The notes beneath the pieces were generated by a model. It did no database searches. It had not been told where the DNA came from and saw nothing but the letters and a program-made list of their open reading frames with translations. From Planococcus donghaensis MPA1U2 (lineage in GTDB: Bacteria > Bacillota > Bacilli > Bacillales_A > Planococcaceae), in contig NZ_AEPB01000009.1 in NCBI RefSeq assembly GCF_000189395.1, forward strand, positions 18 through 49,827: DNA of 49,810 nt. Reading direction: 5' to 3'. The translations under genes and the position numbers were made by a program. Position 1 is the first letter of the stretch. Each line of letters opens with the position of its first letter. Shown in pieces: positions 32,534-40,939 of the stretch.

Positions 32534-33804
32534 TGGCTACATTACTTTTTGTATCCTTTATCGCTTTAATTTTCCTCGGGGTACCGGTTGCTTTTAGTTT
32601 AGGGTTAGCCTCATTTATCTATCTAATGATGGCAGGTATTCCACTCAATATCATTCCACAACGAATGTTCGGGGGATTAAACTCATTTGTGCTGTTATGT
32701 ATCCCAGGATTTATTCTTGCTGGAAATTTAATGAATGCGGGTGGAATCACTCAACGAATCATTAAGTTTGCTAACGACCTTTTTGGTCATATCCGAGGTG
32801 GCTTGGGGCTCGCGAATGTCGGAGCTTCCATGGGCTTTGCCGGAATATCAGGAACCGCACTTGCAGATACGGCGAGCATTGGTTCTATTTTAATACCTGC
32901 AATGAAAAAAGAGGGTTACGGTTCAGGGTTTTCAGCCGCTGTAACGGCGTCTTCATCGACAGTGGGCCCAATTATTCCACCTTCTCTACCAATGATTATT
33001 GTTGGAACTTTGGCCTCACTTTCTATCGGGGATCTATTTTTAGCGGGTGCACTTCCAGGGCTTCTTCTTGGAGTTGGATTAATGATTCCAACTTATCTTA
33101 TTTCAGTTAGACGAAATTATCCGAAAGGTGATCGCCAGCCGCTTAAAGTGATTTGGAAAAGCTTTACAGGAGCTTTTTGGGCATTATTAATGACGTTCAT
33201 TATTCTTTACGGGATTTTAGGTGGATTCTTTACACCAACAGAAGCATCTGTTATTGCGGTTCTTTATGCTTTTGTTATTGGGATTTTTGTATACAGAGAA
33301 TTACCGATTAAGAAAATACCAGAAATTATGCTGTCTTCTATGACAGCAACTGCATCGATTATGTTGTTAGTGGGATTTGCTAATTTGTTTGGGTGGATTA
33401 TGGTACGCGAACAAATTCCACAATTAGTTGCGGAATCGATTCTGGGTATTTCAACGAATGCGATTATCGTCATCTTATTAATCAACTTGCTGCTCCTTTT
33501 TGTAGGAACGTTCATGGAAACTATTGCGGCTTTAGTTATTTTGTTCCCTGTCTTGTTGCCAGTTGCGTTAACAGTCGGAATGGACCCTATTCAGTTTGGC
33601 GTCATGATGGTTTTGAATTTGGTGATTGGATTGGTAACCCCACCGGTAGGCGTTTGTCTCTTTGTCGCGTCTCAAATCGGAAAAGTATCTATTGGAAAAA
33701 CATCGAGAGAATTGTTGCCATTTTTAGGGGTCAGTTTAGCAGTATTGATGCTAGTCGCATTTGTGCCTCAAATTACGTTATTCTTACCAAATTTATTTGA
33801 ATAG
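32533..33804 (+). CDS. dctM: TRAP transporter large permease DctM
   Basis: Membrane protein of 423 aa with about twelve helices. Family motifs are [44 protein letters not shown] and [17 protein letters not shown]; a second-half [12 protein letters not shown] completes the signature. It carries the substrate and Na+ sites of the TRAP system. Translationally coupled to dctQ. Confidence 0.95.
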   Translation: MATLLFVSFIALIFLGVPVAFSLGLASFIYLMMAGIPLNIIPQRMFGGLNSFVLLCIPGFILAGNLMNAGGITQRIIKFANDLFGHIRGGLGLANVGASMGFAGISGTALADTASIGSILIPAMKKEGYGSGFSAAVTASSSTVGPIIPPSLPMIIVGTLASLSIGDLFLAGALPGLLLGVGLMIPTYLISVRRNYPKGDRQPLKVIWKSFTGAFWALLMTFIILYGILGGFFTPTEASVIAVLYAFVIGIFVYRELPIKKIPEIMLSSMTATASIMLLVGFANLFGWIMVREQIPQLVAESILGISTNAIIVILLINLLLLFVGTFMETIAALVILFPVLLPVALTVGMDPIQFGVMMVLNLVIGLVTPPVGVCLFVASQIGKVSIGKTSRELLPFLGVSLAVLMLVAFVPQITLFLPNLFE

Positions 33805-33815
33805 GCGGTTGTGAA

Positions 33816-34835
33816 ATGAAAGCAGTCCAAGTTCCAGAAGCCCATAAAATACAAATCATCGAACAGAAAAAACCAGAAATTCAACGAAAAAATGAGGTTT
33901 TGGTCAAGGTAAAACGCGTAGGTATATGTGGTTCAGACATGCATATTTACCACGGGACGAATCCACTAGCCACTTTACCACGCGTTGTGGGACATGAAGT
34001 AACCGGTGAAGTAATAGAAGTTGGTGTTGCTGTTGAACACTTAAAGATTGGCGATCGTGTTGTAGTAGAGCCGATTAATTACTGTGGCGAGTGTTACGCT
34101 TGTAAAAAAGGTCGTCCAAATGTCTGTGGAAAACTATCTGTTTTTGGTGTTCATGAAGATGGTGGCATGCGTGAATTTATCGTATTGCCTGAAAAACAGT
34201 TACATACTGTAAATTCGGAATTAGAGTGGGATGAAGCGGTTTTGGCAGAACCATTTACTATTGGAGCCCAAGCAGTATGGCGTGGAAACGTTGAAAAAGG
34301 CGACACGGTATTAATTCAAGGTTGCGGACCTATCGGCATTTGTGTTTTAAAGCTTGCTAAAATTGCAGGTGCGACCGTTTATATGACGGATTTAAATGAA
34401 GAACGGTTAACTTTTGCGAAAACAAGCGGCGCAGATGAAGTCATTCATGCAGGCAAGGAATCTATAAAAGATCGCCTGCTCGAATTGACTTCTGATGAAG
34501 GAGTCAACGTGGTAATTGATGCAGTAGGGCTCCCAGCTACAGTAGAGCTGAGTATTGATGTAGTTTCACCATCGGGCAGTGTCGTTATTCTTGGATTTGA
34601 CGAGAGACCTTCTGCAATTGCGCAATTACCGATTACAAAAAAAGAAATTAACATCGTTGGTTCAAGGTTACAAACCAATCAATTCGGAAAAGTTATAAGT
34701 CTTATGAACAGTGGTGCATTAAAGTCAGGTGGATTAATCACACATAAGTTTTCGTTGGGTGACGTACAAGAAGCATTTCAGTTTGTTGAAAATAATCCGG
34801 ATAAAGTAAGAAAAGCATTAATCGTATTTGAGTGA
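33816..34835 (+). CDS. zinc-dependent alcohol dehydrogenase (YjmD/RspB-like)
   Basis: Medium-chain dehydrogenase of 339 aa. The catalytic zinc motifs are GICGSD (Cys38) and GHEVTGEV (His60, Glu61). The structural zinc cysteines are in [17 protein letters not shown] (about 89-105). The NAD-binding [13 protein letters not shown] (about 168) precedes an acidic residue typical of NAD preference. Relatives include YjmD of the hexuronate locus and RspB-type L-gulonate/L-idonate 5-dehydrogenases. It lies 11 nt after dctM. In this locus it could oxidise an aldonate to fructuronate (inference). Confidence 0.88.
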   Translation: MKAVQVPEAHKIQIIEQKKPEIQRKNEVLVKVKRVGICGSDMHIYHGTNPLATLPRVVGHEVTGEVIEVGVAVEHLKIGDRVVVEPINYCGECYACKKGRPNVCGKLSVFGVHEDGGMREFIVLPEKQLHTVNSELEWDEAVLAEPFTIGAQAVWRGNVEKGDTVLIQGCGPIGICVLKLAKIAGATVYMTDLNEERLTFAKTSGADEVIHAGKESIKDRLLELTSDEGVNVVIDAVGLPATVELSIDVVSPSGSVVILGFDERPSAIAQLPITKKEINIVGSRLQTNQFGKVISLMNSGALKSGGLITHKFSLGDVQEAFQFVENNPDKVRKALIVFE

Positions 34836-34847
34836 GGAGAAATGTAG

Positions 34848-35468
34848 ATGTTACCTAAAATGGAAGTATACCAACGGATTTTAGATGCCAAAATTATTGC
34901 TGTCGTACGTGGTAAAGATGCGGACGAGGCAATCGCGATTGCAGAAGCTGCGGCTAATGGTGGGTTAAAAGCTATCGAACTAACTTATACAACGCCAAAT
35001 GTTGCTCATGTTTTTGATAAACTAGCGAATTCATCGGCGTTAATTGGAGCAGGTACAGTGCTAGATGCTGAAACGGCTAGGCATGCATTATTACACGGGG
35101 CAGAATTTGTTGTAAGTCCAAGTTTCAATCTGGAAATTGCTAAAGTCTGCAATCGCTATAGCGCACCTTACTTACCAGGCTGTATGACAATTAAAGAAAT
35201 GGTACAGGCTACTGAATGGGGATGCGATGTTCTCAAACTGTTTCCTGCAAATGGATTTGAACCTTCTTTTGTGGGGTCAGTTAACGGGCCATTGCCTAAA
35301 GTTCGCATTATGCCGACCGGAGGCATCAATATTAACAATATGAATGCATGGCTTGATGCGGGTGCTGTAGCAGTTGGAATCGGTAGTGATTTAACAAAAG
35401 CATATCGTTCAACTGGAGAAAAAGGAGTTACTGAATTAGTTAAAGCTTATTTAAATAAACTAACTTAA
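34848..35468 (+). CDS. kdgA: KDPG/4-hydroxy-2-oxoglutarate aldolase
   Basis: Class I aldolase of 206 aa cleaving KDPG to pyruvate and glyceraldehyde-3-phosphate. Schiff-base Lys130 lies in DVLKLFPA; catalytic Glu44 in AIELTYTTP; GAGTVLD and MPTGGIN phosphate-binding loops are present. It lies 12 nt after the dehydrogenase gene. The ATG is preceded by GAGGAGAAATG. Completes the pathway with KdgK. Confidence 0.94.
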   Translation: MLPKMEVYQRILDAKIIAVVRGKDADEAIAIAEAAANGGLKAIELTYTTPNVAHVFDKLANSSALIGAGTVLDAETARHALLHGAEFVVSPSFNLEIAKVCNRYSAPYLPGCMTIKEMVQATEWGCDVLKLFPANGFEPSFVGSVNGPLPKVRIMPTGGININNMNAWLDAGAVAVGIGSDLTKAYRSTGEKGVTELVKAYLNKLT

Positions 35469-35483
35469 CAGAGGAGGACACAC

Positions 35484-36542
35484 ATGAATATTACATTTCG
35501 TTGGTATGGACGGGATAATGATAGCGTGCAATTAGAACAAATCAAACAAATTCCAGGAACAAACGGAATAGTTTGGGCACTTCATCAGAAGCCTGCTGGA
35601 GAAGTTTGGACGAAAGAAGAAATAGCTTCAGAAGTAGAATACATTAAGTCTTATGGATTTCATGCAGATGTTGTAGAAAGCGTTAATGTTCATGAATCCA
35701 TTAAACTGGGCAATGAAGAACGCGATCATTATATTGAAAATTACAAAGAAACTATACGCAATTTGGGCGAAGCAGGTGTTAAAGTAATTTGCTATAATTT
35801 CATGCCAATCTTTGATTGGACGCGAACTTCTTTGTATCACCCGCTATCTGATGGTTCAACGGCTTTATTTTTTGAAAAAGAAAAGATCGAATCTTTAGAG
35901 CCAGCAGAGCTGATCGAAACGGTTGCTTCTGCTTCTGACCTAACACTTCCAGGATGGGAGCCAGAAAAAATGGCTCGAATTCAAGAACTTTTTGCAGCGT
36001 ATGAAGGAGTGGATGAAGAACAACTGTGGGAAAATCTCGCTTATTTCCTGAAAGCGATTTTGCCAATAGCAGAAGCGAGTGGTATTCAAATGGCTATTCA
36101 CCCGGATGATCCACCATGGTCAATTTTTGGCTTGCCCCGCATCATGACAGGGGAAAAGAGCTGGGAGAGGCTAATTTCAATTTCTAATTCTCCGGCTAAC
36201 GGGATTACATTTTGTACAGGATCGATGGGTGCAAACCCAGAAAACAATATGGTAGATTTAGCATCGAAATACGCTAAACATTCACCTTTTGCTCATTTAC
36301 GTAATGTTAAAATTTTTGATAACGGGGATTTTATCGAAACCTCTCATTATACTCAAGATGGTTCTATCGATTTGAATGGTGTGGTTCGTGAATTATCAAA
36401 ACAAAACTACACAGGATATGCGCGCCCTGATCATGGCCGTCATATATGGAATGAAGAATGCAGACCTGGATATGGTTTATACGACCGTGCACTAGGAATT
36501 ATGTATCTTTTAGGCTTGTGGGATGCATACCAAACAAAGTAA
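35484..36542 (+). CDS. uxuA: mannonate dehydratase
   Basis: Dehydrates D-mannonate to KDG. Protein of 352 aa of the UxuA (TIM barrel, Mn/Fe) family: NITFRWYGRDNDSV at the N terminus, VVESVNVHE, ICYNFMPIFDWTRT, MAIHPDDPPW, FCTGSMGANP and GYARPDHGRHIW, all typical. The ATG has GAGGAGGACA. 15-nt gap from kdgA, 11 nt to uxuB. Confidence 0.96.
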   Translation: MNITFRWYGRDNDSVQLEQIKQIPGTNGIVWALHQKPAGEVWTKEEIASEVEYIKSYGFHADVVESVNVHESIKLGNEERDHYIENYKETIRNLGEAGVKVICYNFMPIFDWTRTSLYHPLSDGSTALFFEKEKIESLEPAELIETVASASDLTLPGWEPEKMARIQELFAAYEGVDEEQLWENLAYFLKAILPIAEASGIQMAIHPDDPPWSIFGLPRIMTGEKSWERLISISNSPANGITFCTGSMGANPENNMVDLASKYAKHSPFAHLRNVKIFDNGDFIETSHYTQDGSIDLNGVVRELSKQNYTGYARPDHGRHIWNEECRPGYGLYDRALGIMYLLGLWDAYQTK

Positions 36543-36553
36543 AGGGGGATATC

Positions 36554-37390
36554 ATGTTTTCAACTCATGAAAATATAGTAGGACGAACAGCTGTAATTAC
36601 TGGAGGAAGTGGCGTGCTTTGTTCAGAAATGGCGCGTCAACTGGCCAAACAAAAAGTAAATGTCGCCATCTTAAACCGCACAGTTGAAAAAGGACAAGAT
36701 GTAGCAGATGAAATCAATGGCGCGGGCGGACAAGCGATTGCAGTAGCTGCTGATGTATTGAATCGAGAATCTTTAGAAGCAGCAAAAGAGCAAATCCTTG
36801 AAGCTTATGGTCGAATCGATATCCTTATTAACGGTGCGGGAGGCAATCATCCAGACGCTATTACAGACATTGAAATTCATGAAGAGCAAGCATCAGGAAA
36901 ATCATTTTTTGATTTGGAAGAAGGTGGTTTCTCGCGCGTATTCGCTAGTAACTTCACTGGTACGTTTTTAGCTAGCCAAGTTTTCGGCAAAGAGTTATTA
37001 AAGCAGACATCACCAGTCATTTTAAATATTTCTTCAATGAGTGCTTATGCACCGATGACAAAGGTACCGGCATATAGTGCTGCTAAATCAGCTATCAATA
37101 ACTTTACGATGTGGATGGCTGTCCATTTTGCAGAAGAAAACTTGCGTGTCAACGCGATTGCACCCGGTTTCTTCCTAACAAAACAGAACAAAGACTTATT
37201 GACCTATCCTGATGGTTCATTAACACCGCGTTCTGGAAAAATCATGGCAAGTACGCCGATGAAGCGCTTTGGTAAACCTGAAGATTTAGTAGGGACTATG
37301 TTGTGGCTAATAGATGAAAGTTATTCCGGTTTCGTAACAGGAATTACAGTGCCTGTAGATGGCGGTTTTTTAGCTTACTCAGGTGTATAA
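36554..37390 (+). CDS. uxuB: SDR-type D-mannonate oxidoreductase / fructuronate reductase
   Basis: Short-chain dehydrogenase of 278 aa of the type encoded by B. subtilis uxuB (yjmF), reducing D-fructuronate to D-mannonate. TGGSGVLCSEMAR (about 17-29) is the cofactor loop, followed by NGAGGNHPDA, the catalytic Ser in NISSMSAYAP and the YSAAKSA (YxxxK) pair; the PVDGGFLAYSGV C terminus is typical. The ATG at 36554 has AAAGGGGGA; longer starts overlap uxuA. Last gene of the operon. Confidence 0.92.
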   Translation: MFSTHENIVGRTAVITGGSGVLCSEMARQLAKQKVNVAILNRTVEKGQDVADEINGAGGQAIAVAADVLNRESLEAAKEQILEAYGRIDILINGAGGNHPDAITDIEIHEEQASGKSFFDLEEGGFSRVFASNFTGTFLASQVFGKELLKQTSPVILNISSMSAYAPMTKVPAYSAAKSAINNFTMWMAVHFAEENLRVNAIAPGFFLTKQNKDLLTYPDGSLTPRSGKIMASTPMKRFGKPEDLVGTMLWLIDESYSGFVTGITVPVDGGFLAYSGV

Positions 37391-37429
37391 AATACTTATA
37401 TTCTGATGAATATGCATAGTATAAATAAA

Positions 37430-37471
37430 AGAGGTGTTGGAATGAGTTTATTCCAGTACCTCTTCGTTTTT
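37430..37471 (+). terminator. terminator of the sugar-acid operon
   Basis: A 14-bp stem (37430-37443 with 37450-37463, two G-U pairs) is followed by TCGTTTTT. Confidence 0.88.
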
Positions 37472-37532
37472 GCTATCTCTAATATAAAATTACATACATA
37501 TTAAAGAAGAGAGGATGTTTTTATATTGAAAA

Positions 37533-37705
37533 ATAAGAACCAAACGCTAGCGAAGGCGCGTCCATGGGGTAGGCGAAGCTAAAAGACAGATGGTTTTCCT
37601 GGCTTTTGGCGAGAGCCATCCCCAAAGCGACCAGAGCGAGTCCTTATCCTTTTTAATAAAAAGACTGTAGAAAATTCGAATAGATCGAATTTTTTACAGC
37701 CTGCA
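37533..37705. repeat. GC-rich structured intergenic element of repeat type
   Basis: This stretch fills most of the 322-bp gap between uxuB and the HAD phosphatase. It is more GC-rich than its flanks, holds a 10-bp hairpin (GATGGTTTTC/GAGAGCCATC, 37589-37620) and ends in a long terminator-like inverted repeat (37662-37700, GACTGTAGAAAATTCGA with TCGAATTTTTTACAGCC). It has no convincing gene. From memory it resembles short intergenic repeats scattered in Planococcaceae-like genomes; not verifiable here. Confidence 0.45.
37662..37700. terminator. terminator-like inverted repeat
   Basis: A 17-nt arm pair with a 5-nt loop and one or two mismatches, with A/T-rich inner halves. It could serve the minus-strand HAD gene ending at 37713. 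Confidence 0.7.
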
Positions 37706-37712
37706 CACAAAC

Positions 37713-38285
37713 TTACTTTAATTCGCTATTTATCAAATCGCCCAACTCATCCCAATTCTTAACGCGGGGCAAATCGAGGTGGCGGTTATAAGATTGATCT
37801 TTAACAATTACGGTAACGGATTCACCCGTTAATGTATTTAAGACAGCTGGCTTGTCATCAAAATAATAATCTAACTGCAAACTTTTAATGATATCCACTT
37901 TTTCCGAATCTTTCATGCCACAAAAAAAGTTTTCTCTTGCGATAGGAAAGCCTTGTTCAACCATCCAGTTAAACGTACTCTCTGTGTATTCGGGTGGACG
38001 CGATGTTATATAGTAGATTTCGTGCCCATCTGATTCGAGTTGGGTTAATAATTCGAGTGCATCAGAATACAATGGACAGTCAGTAAAGTACAAAAAGTTT
38101 AACGAGCGGTTCCACATGTTTTTACCTTCTTCGTCACTCAATCCGAATGCTTCATGTATTTCGACACGATTTAACTTATGGAAAACAGCAATATCTACTG
38201 GTTTGTTTAATTGCTTTTGGTAATAGTGAAAGGCGTATTCACGCAAATTAATCAAGGTATCGTCTATATCAAAACCAAATTTCAT
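37713..38285 (-). CDS. HAD family 5'-nucleotidase-like phosphatase (NT5C type)
   Basis: Phosphatase of 190 aa. HAD motif I is FDIDDTL (Asp6, Asp8), motif II YITSRP, motif III Lys near KDSEKVD and motif IV YYFDDKPAV, as in NT5C/YorS-YqfW proteins. The start codon overlaps the ribD stop by 4 nt, so it is translationally coupled to ribD. Family members dephosphorylate nucleotides; the rib context makes a pyrimidine phosphate of riboflavin synthesis a candidate substrate (inference). Confidence 0.85.
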   Translation of the reverse strand: MKFGFDIDDTLINLREYAFHYYQKQLNKPVDIAVFHKLNRVEIHEAFGLSDEEGKNMWNRSLNFLYFTDCPLYSDALELLTQLESDGHEIYYITSRPPEYTESTFNWMVEQGFPIARENFFCGMKDSEKVDIIKSLQLDYYFDDKPAVLNTLTGESVTVIVKDQSYNRHLDLPRVKNWDELGDLINSELK

Positions 38286-39385
38286 CTTTTGCTGCCTCGC
38301 TTTTCAGGATAACCTGTAAATTTAAAGTCTTTCCCAACTTTGCTGAATTCACCATCGCGCAATTCTATGGCATCTTTCATCCACTCTACGCCTGTTCCTT
38401 CAATAAAAGTCGGTGCCAGTTTTCCGCCTACAAGTTTCGGTGCAAAATAAAACACCACTTTATCGATCAAGTCATTTTCTAAGAATGCCGCATTGATCGT
38501 GCCGCCACCTTCGATAAACAGTGAAGAAATACCTTTTTCACCCAGCGTGCGAACAACGTCGATGACATCTACTTGCGTATCGTGACTAGTTTCGAATATC
38601 AAAACGCCTAATTCTTCTAATGCTTGTCGTTTCTCTGCATCGTAATTTTGACTAGTGAAAATCCAAGTATCCACAATCCCATCTGTAACAAGTTTGGAAT
38701 CGAGCGGAATCCGCAATGTAGAGTCTAGTACAATGCGAATTGGGTTTCGGCCGTTTGAAATACGAGCCGTCAACTCAGGATCGTCTTCGATAACCGTACC
38801 GACGCCAACCAAAATGGCCATATGCTGACTACGCATTAAGTGAACATCTAATCGTGCTTCTTCTGCTGTAATCCACTTACTATCAAGAGAGTGAGTAGCG
38901 ATTTTGCCGTCAAGTGTAGATGCTGCTTTTAATGTCACAAAAGGAGTTTTTGTTACGATGAATTTATTGAAAACTTCGTTCATCTTTATGGCTTCTTCTT
39001 CACGAACGCCCACAATTACTTCGATTCCTGCTTCTTTCAACATTCGTACGCCATTTCCGGCAACGATAGGGTTTGGATCTAAAGTTGCGATGACCACTTT
39101 TTCGATGCCTGCATCGATAATCGCTTGCGCGCAAGGACCAGTACGACCGAAATGAGAACAAGGTTCAAGTGTTACATAAATAGTAGCGCCTTGACTCATG
39201 TCACCCGCCATGCGGAGTGCATGAATTTCAGCATGTGGCTCACCAGCTTTAAGGTGCGTTCCAATACCTACAATTCGGTTGTCATTAACGATAACCGAAC
39301 CGACGAGAGGGTTAGGATCTGTTTGTCCTTTTAAGGTTTGTGCATTCGTTAAAGCAAGGTTCATATAAAAGTCATGGTTTGACAT
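38282..39385 (-). CDS. ribD: riboflavin biosynthesis deaminase/reductase RibD
   Basis: Bifunctional enzyme of 367 aa. The N-terminal zinc deaminase has HAEIHAL (His51, Glu53) and PCSHFGRTGPC (Cys76, Cys85), where the usual RTPPC reads RTGPC. The C-terminal reductase (from about 146) has KAASTLDGKIAT, DDPELTAR and LFIEGGGTIN. It converts the GTP cyclohydrolase II product to 5-amino-6-ribitylaminouracil phosphate. The ATG at 39385 has GAGGAGGAC and overlaps ribA by 14 nt. Confidence 0.94.
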   Translation of the reverse strand: MSNHDFYMNLALTNAQTLKGQTDPNPLVGSVIVNDNRIVGIGTHLKAGEPHAEIHALRMAGDMSQGATIYVTLEPCSHFGRTGPCAQAIIDAGIEKVVIATLDPNPIVAGNGVRMLKEAGIEVIVGVREEEAIKMNEVFNKFIVTKTPFVTLKAASTLDGKIATHSLDSKWITAEEARLDVHLMRSQHMAILVGVGTVIEDDPELTARISNGRNPIRIVLDSTLRIPLDSKLVTDGIVDTWIFTSQNYDAEKRQALEELGVLIFETSHDTQVDVIDVVRTLGEKGISSLFIEGGGTINAAFLENDLIDKVVFYFAPKLVGGKLAPTFIEGTGVEWMKDAIELRDGEFSKVGKDFKFTGYPEKRGSKR

Positions 39386-40133
39386 GCATAATGTCCTCCT
39401 CGTCCTTAAGGTGGCCAGAACGATCGATTTTTGTTTGCAAATAGTCTTTATTGTATTCGGATTCGTCTCCCCATAGAGAGGTTCTAGATGCAATTTGCAA
39501 TCCAGCTTTTTCGATAGCATCGACTTTTTTAGGGTTGTTGGTCATTAACGTAACAGGTTTAGTGCGAAGTGCTTGTAATACAGCAATCGCGTCACCATAA
39601 TTTCTAGAGTCATCCACATACCCCAATTTTTCATTTGCTTCAACGGTATCATAGCCATTTTCTTGTAGCACATATGCCATTGCTTTACTAAAGAGGCCAA
39701 TGCCGCGCCCTTCATGATTGGCTAAATAAAACAATGCACCCGTGCCGTGGTCGGTAATTCGTTTCATCGATTGTTTTAGTTGATAACCACAATCGCAACG
39801 TTTACTGCCAAAAATATCACCTGTATGACAAATCGAATGCATGCGAATTAATGCGTCTTCATTGTTTTCAAAATCTCCGTAAACAAGGACACTCGATTGC
39901 TGATATTCAGCAAGGTTTGCTGAGTTAAGTTTTTCAATGATGCTCTCGTAATCTTCGGTAACTTCATCAAGACTCAACCAGCAATACCAGTTGAATACAT
40001 AAGTTTCTTCATATAAATTCACAGGCAGCCGGATTGGACCTACTAGGTATACAGCGCCTTCATCAGTTTGGATCATTTGAATTTTCTCTTTTAATATCGC
40101 AAATACTTTTGGATCTAGCTTCATAGTTGTCAT
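39372..40133 (-). CDS. ribA: GTP cyclohydrolase II
   Basis: Opens the GTP imidazole ring in riboflavin synthesis. Zinc ligands Cys102, Cys113 and Cys115 lie in CHTGDIFGSKRCDC; the catalytic region NHEGRGIGL (139-147) follows. It is a monofunctional 253-aa form with an N-terminal extension of ~50 residues, without the dihydroxybutanone-phosphate synthase half of the RibBA of B. subtilis. The ATG is preceded by AGGGGGAA. No FMN riboswitch is visible upstream. Confidence 0.92.
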   Translation of the reverse strand: MTTMKLDPKVFAILKEKIQMIQTDEGAVYLVGPIRLPVNLYEETYVFNWYCWLSLDEVTEDYESIIEKLNSANLAEYQQSSVLVYGDFENNEDALIRMHSICHTGDIFGSKRCDCGYQLKQSMKRITDHGTGALFYLANHEGRGIGLFSKAMAYVLQENGYDTVEANEKLGYVDDSRNYGDAIAVLQALRTKPVTLMTNNPKKVDAIEKAGLQIASRTSLWGDESEYNKDYLQTKIDRSGHLKDEEDIMHVKP

Positions 40134-40219
40134 TTTAGTTCCCCCTACATGACTATCTAAGTAATATCGTACTACATCTTGTTACTAAAAATAAGTTATT
40201 AGTCTCGGAAGGTTTTAAA

Positions 40220-40234
40220 TAATAATAATTATCG
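40220..40234. promoter_or_regulatory. candidate Fur box
   Basis: TAATAATAATTATCG matches 13 of the 15 positions of the 7-1-7 motif TGATAATNATTATCA (N free). It lies in the divergent region between ribA and the ferritin gene. A weaker Fur-like overlap occurs at 40280-40297. Confidence 0.5.
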
Positions 40235-40303
40235 TTAGATAAAGATATAGTCTATCTATAGGTGATATCCATTCTCAATTGAAACTCATTATTCTCATTT
40301 AAT

Positions 40304-40332
40304 TTGATTGTTTAAGAAGGTTGTGTTATATT
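40304..40332 (+). promoter_or_regulatory. promoter of the ferritin gene
   Basis: The -35 TTGATT (40304-40309), 17-bp spacer and -10 TATATT (40327-40332) put the start at about 40339. Confidence 0.7.
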
Positions 40333-40339
40333 AACTACA

Positions 40340-40354
40340 TTATAATAATTCTAA
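40340..40354. promoter_or_regulatory. PerR box at the ferritin promoter
   Basis: TTATAATAATTCTAA matches the PerR consensus TTATAATNATTATAA at all but one fixed position. It overlaps the predicted transcription start, a repressing position. Ferritin is a known PerR target in related Firmicutes. Confidence 0.78.
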
Positions 40355-40377
40355 ATAAGAAATAGGAGGAATAAAAC

Positions 40378-40875
40378 ATGTTATCAGAAAAATTAACAAA
40401 TGCGTTAAATGATCAGTTCAACAATGAATTGCAAGCGGCACATGCGTATACGGCAATGGCGGCGTATTTTTCGAAAAAAGGGTACCATGGTTTTGCTAAC
40501 TTCTATTTAATCCAATCAAAAGAAGAACATTACCATGCGATGAAGTTTTATCATTATTTAGTGACAATGGATGAGAAGCCGGTGTTGCAGGGGTTAACTG
40601 AACCGAAAAATCATTTTAATAGTGCATTAGATGTTCTGGAAAATTCATTGGCTCAAGAGAAAAGCGTAACGAGCAATATTTATGCATTGGTCACATTAGC
40701 TGGTGAGTTAGAAGAACACGCGACGTTATCGTTCTTAGATTGGTTTATCGAAGAACAAATGGAAGAAGAAAAATCGTTCCGTGATATTATTGCAAGAGTA
40801 AAAGCCATTGAAGAAGGCGGAGAATACTTCTTGAAAATGGATGATGAATTTGCACAACGTAAACTAGAAGATTAA
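40378..40875 (+). CDS. ftnA: non-heme ferritin
   Basis: Iron-storage protein of 165 aa forming a 24-mer cage with ferroxidase activity. Four-helix bundle with ferroxidase ligands in FNNELQAAHAYTAMAAYF (Glu17), SKEEHYHAMKFY (Glu/His of helix B) and GELEEHATLSFLDWFIEEQ. The ATG has ATAGGAGGAATAAA. It has its own terminator and is followed by an iron-export ABC pair. Confidence 0.94.
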   Translation: MLSEKLTNALNDQFNNELQAAHAYTAMAAYFSKKGYHGFANFYLIQSKEEHYHAMKFYHYLVTMDEKPVLQGLTEPKNHFNSALDVLENSLAQEKSVTSNIYALVTLAGELEEHATLSFLDWFIEEQMEEEKSFRDIIARVKAIEEGGEYFLKMDDEFAQRKLED

Positions 40876-40887
40876 TAGCTAGCCAAG

Positions 40888-40916
40888 CAGCACACCATAA
40901 AACGTGTGCTGTTTTT
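40888..40916 (+). terminator. terminator after ferritin
   Basis: The 8-bp stem CAGCACAC/GTGTGCTG with an 8-nt loop is followed by TTTTTC. Some readthrough into fetA is possible since no clear promoter lies in the 23 nt that follow. Confidence 0.85.
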
Positions 40917-40939
40917 CTGCCTGAAAGGAAGTGACATGG

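Noticed and set aside
37501-37580. Short peptide gene in the gap after uxuB (TTG start, about 18 codons)
   Set aside because: It has a weak start context and lies within the structured element; there is no support for translation.
40134-40377. FMN riboswitch upstream of ribA
   Set aside because: I looked for the conserved FMN aptamer segments on the minus strand and did not see them.
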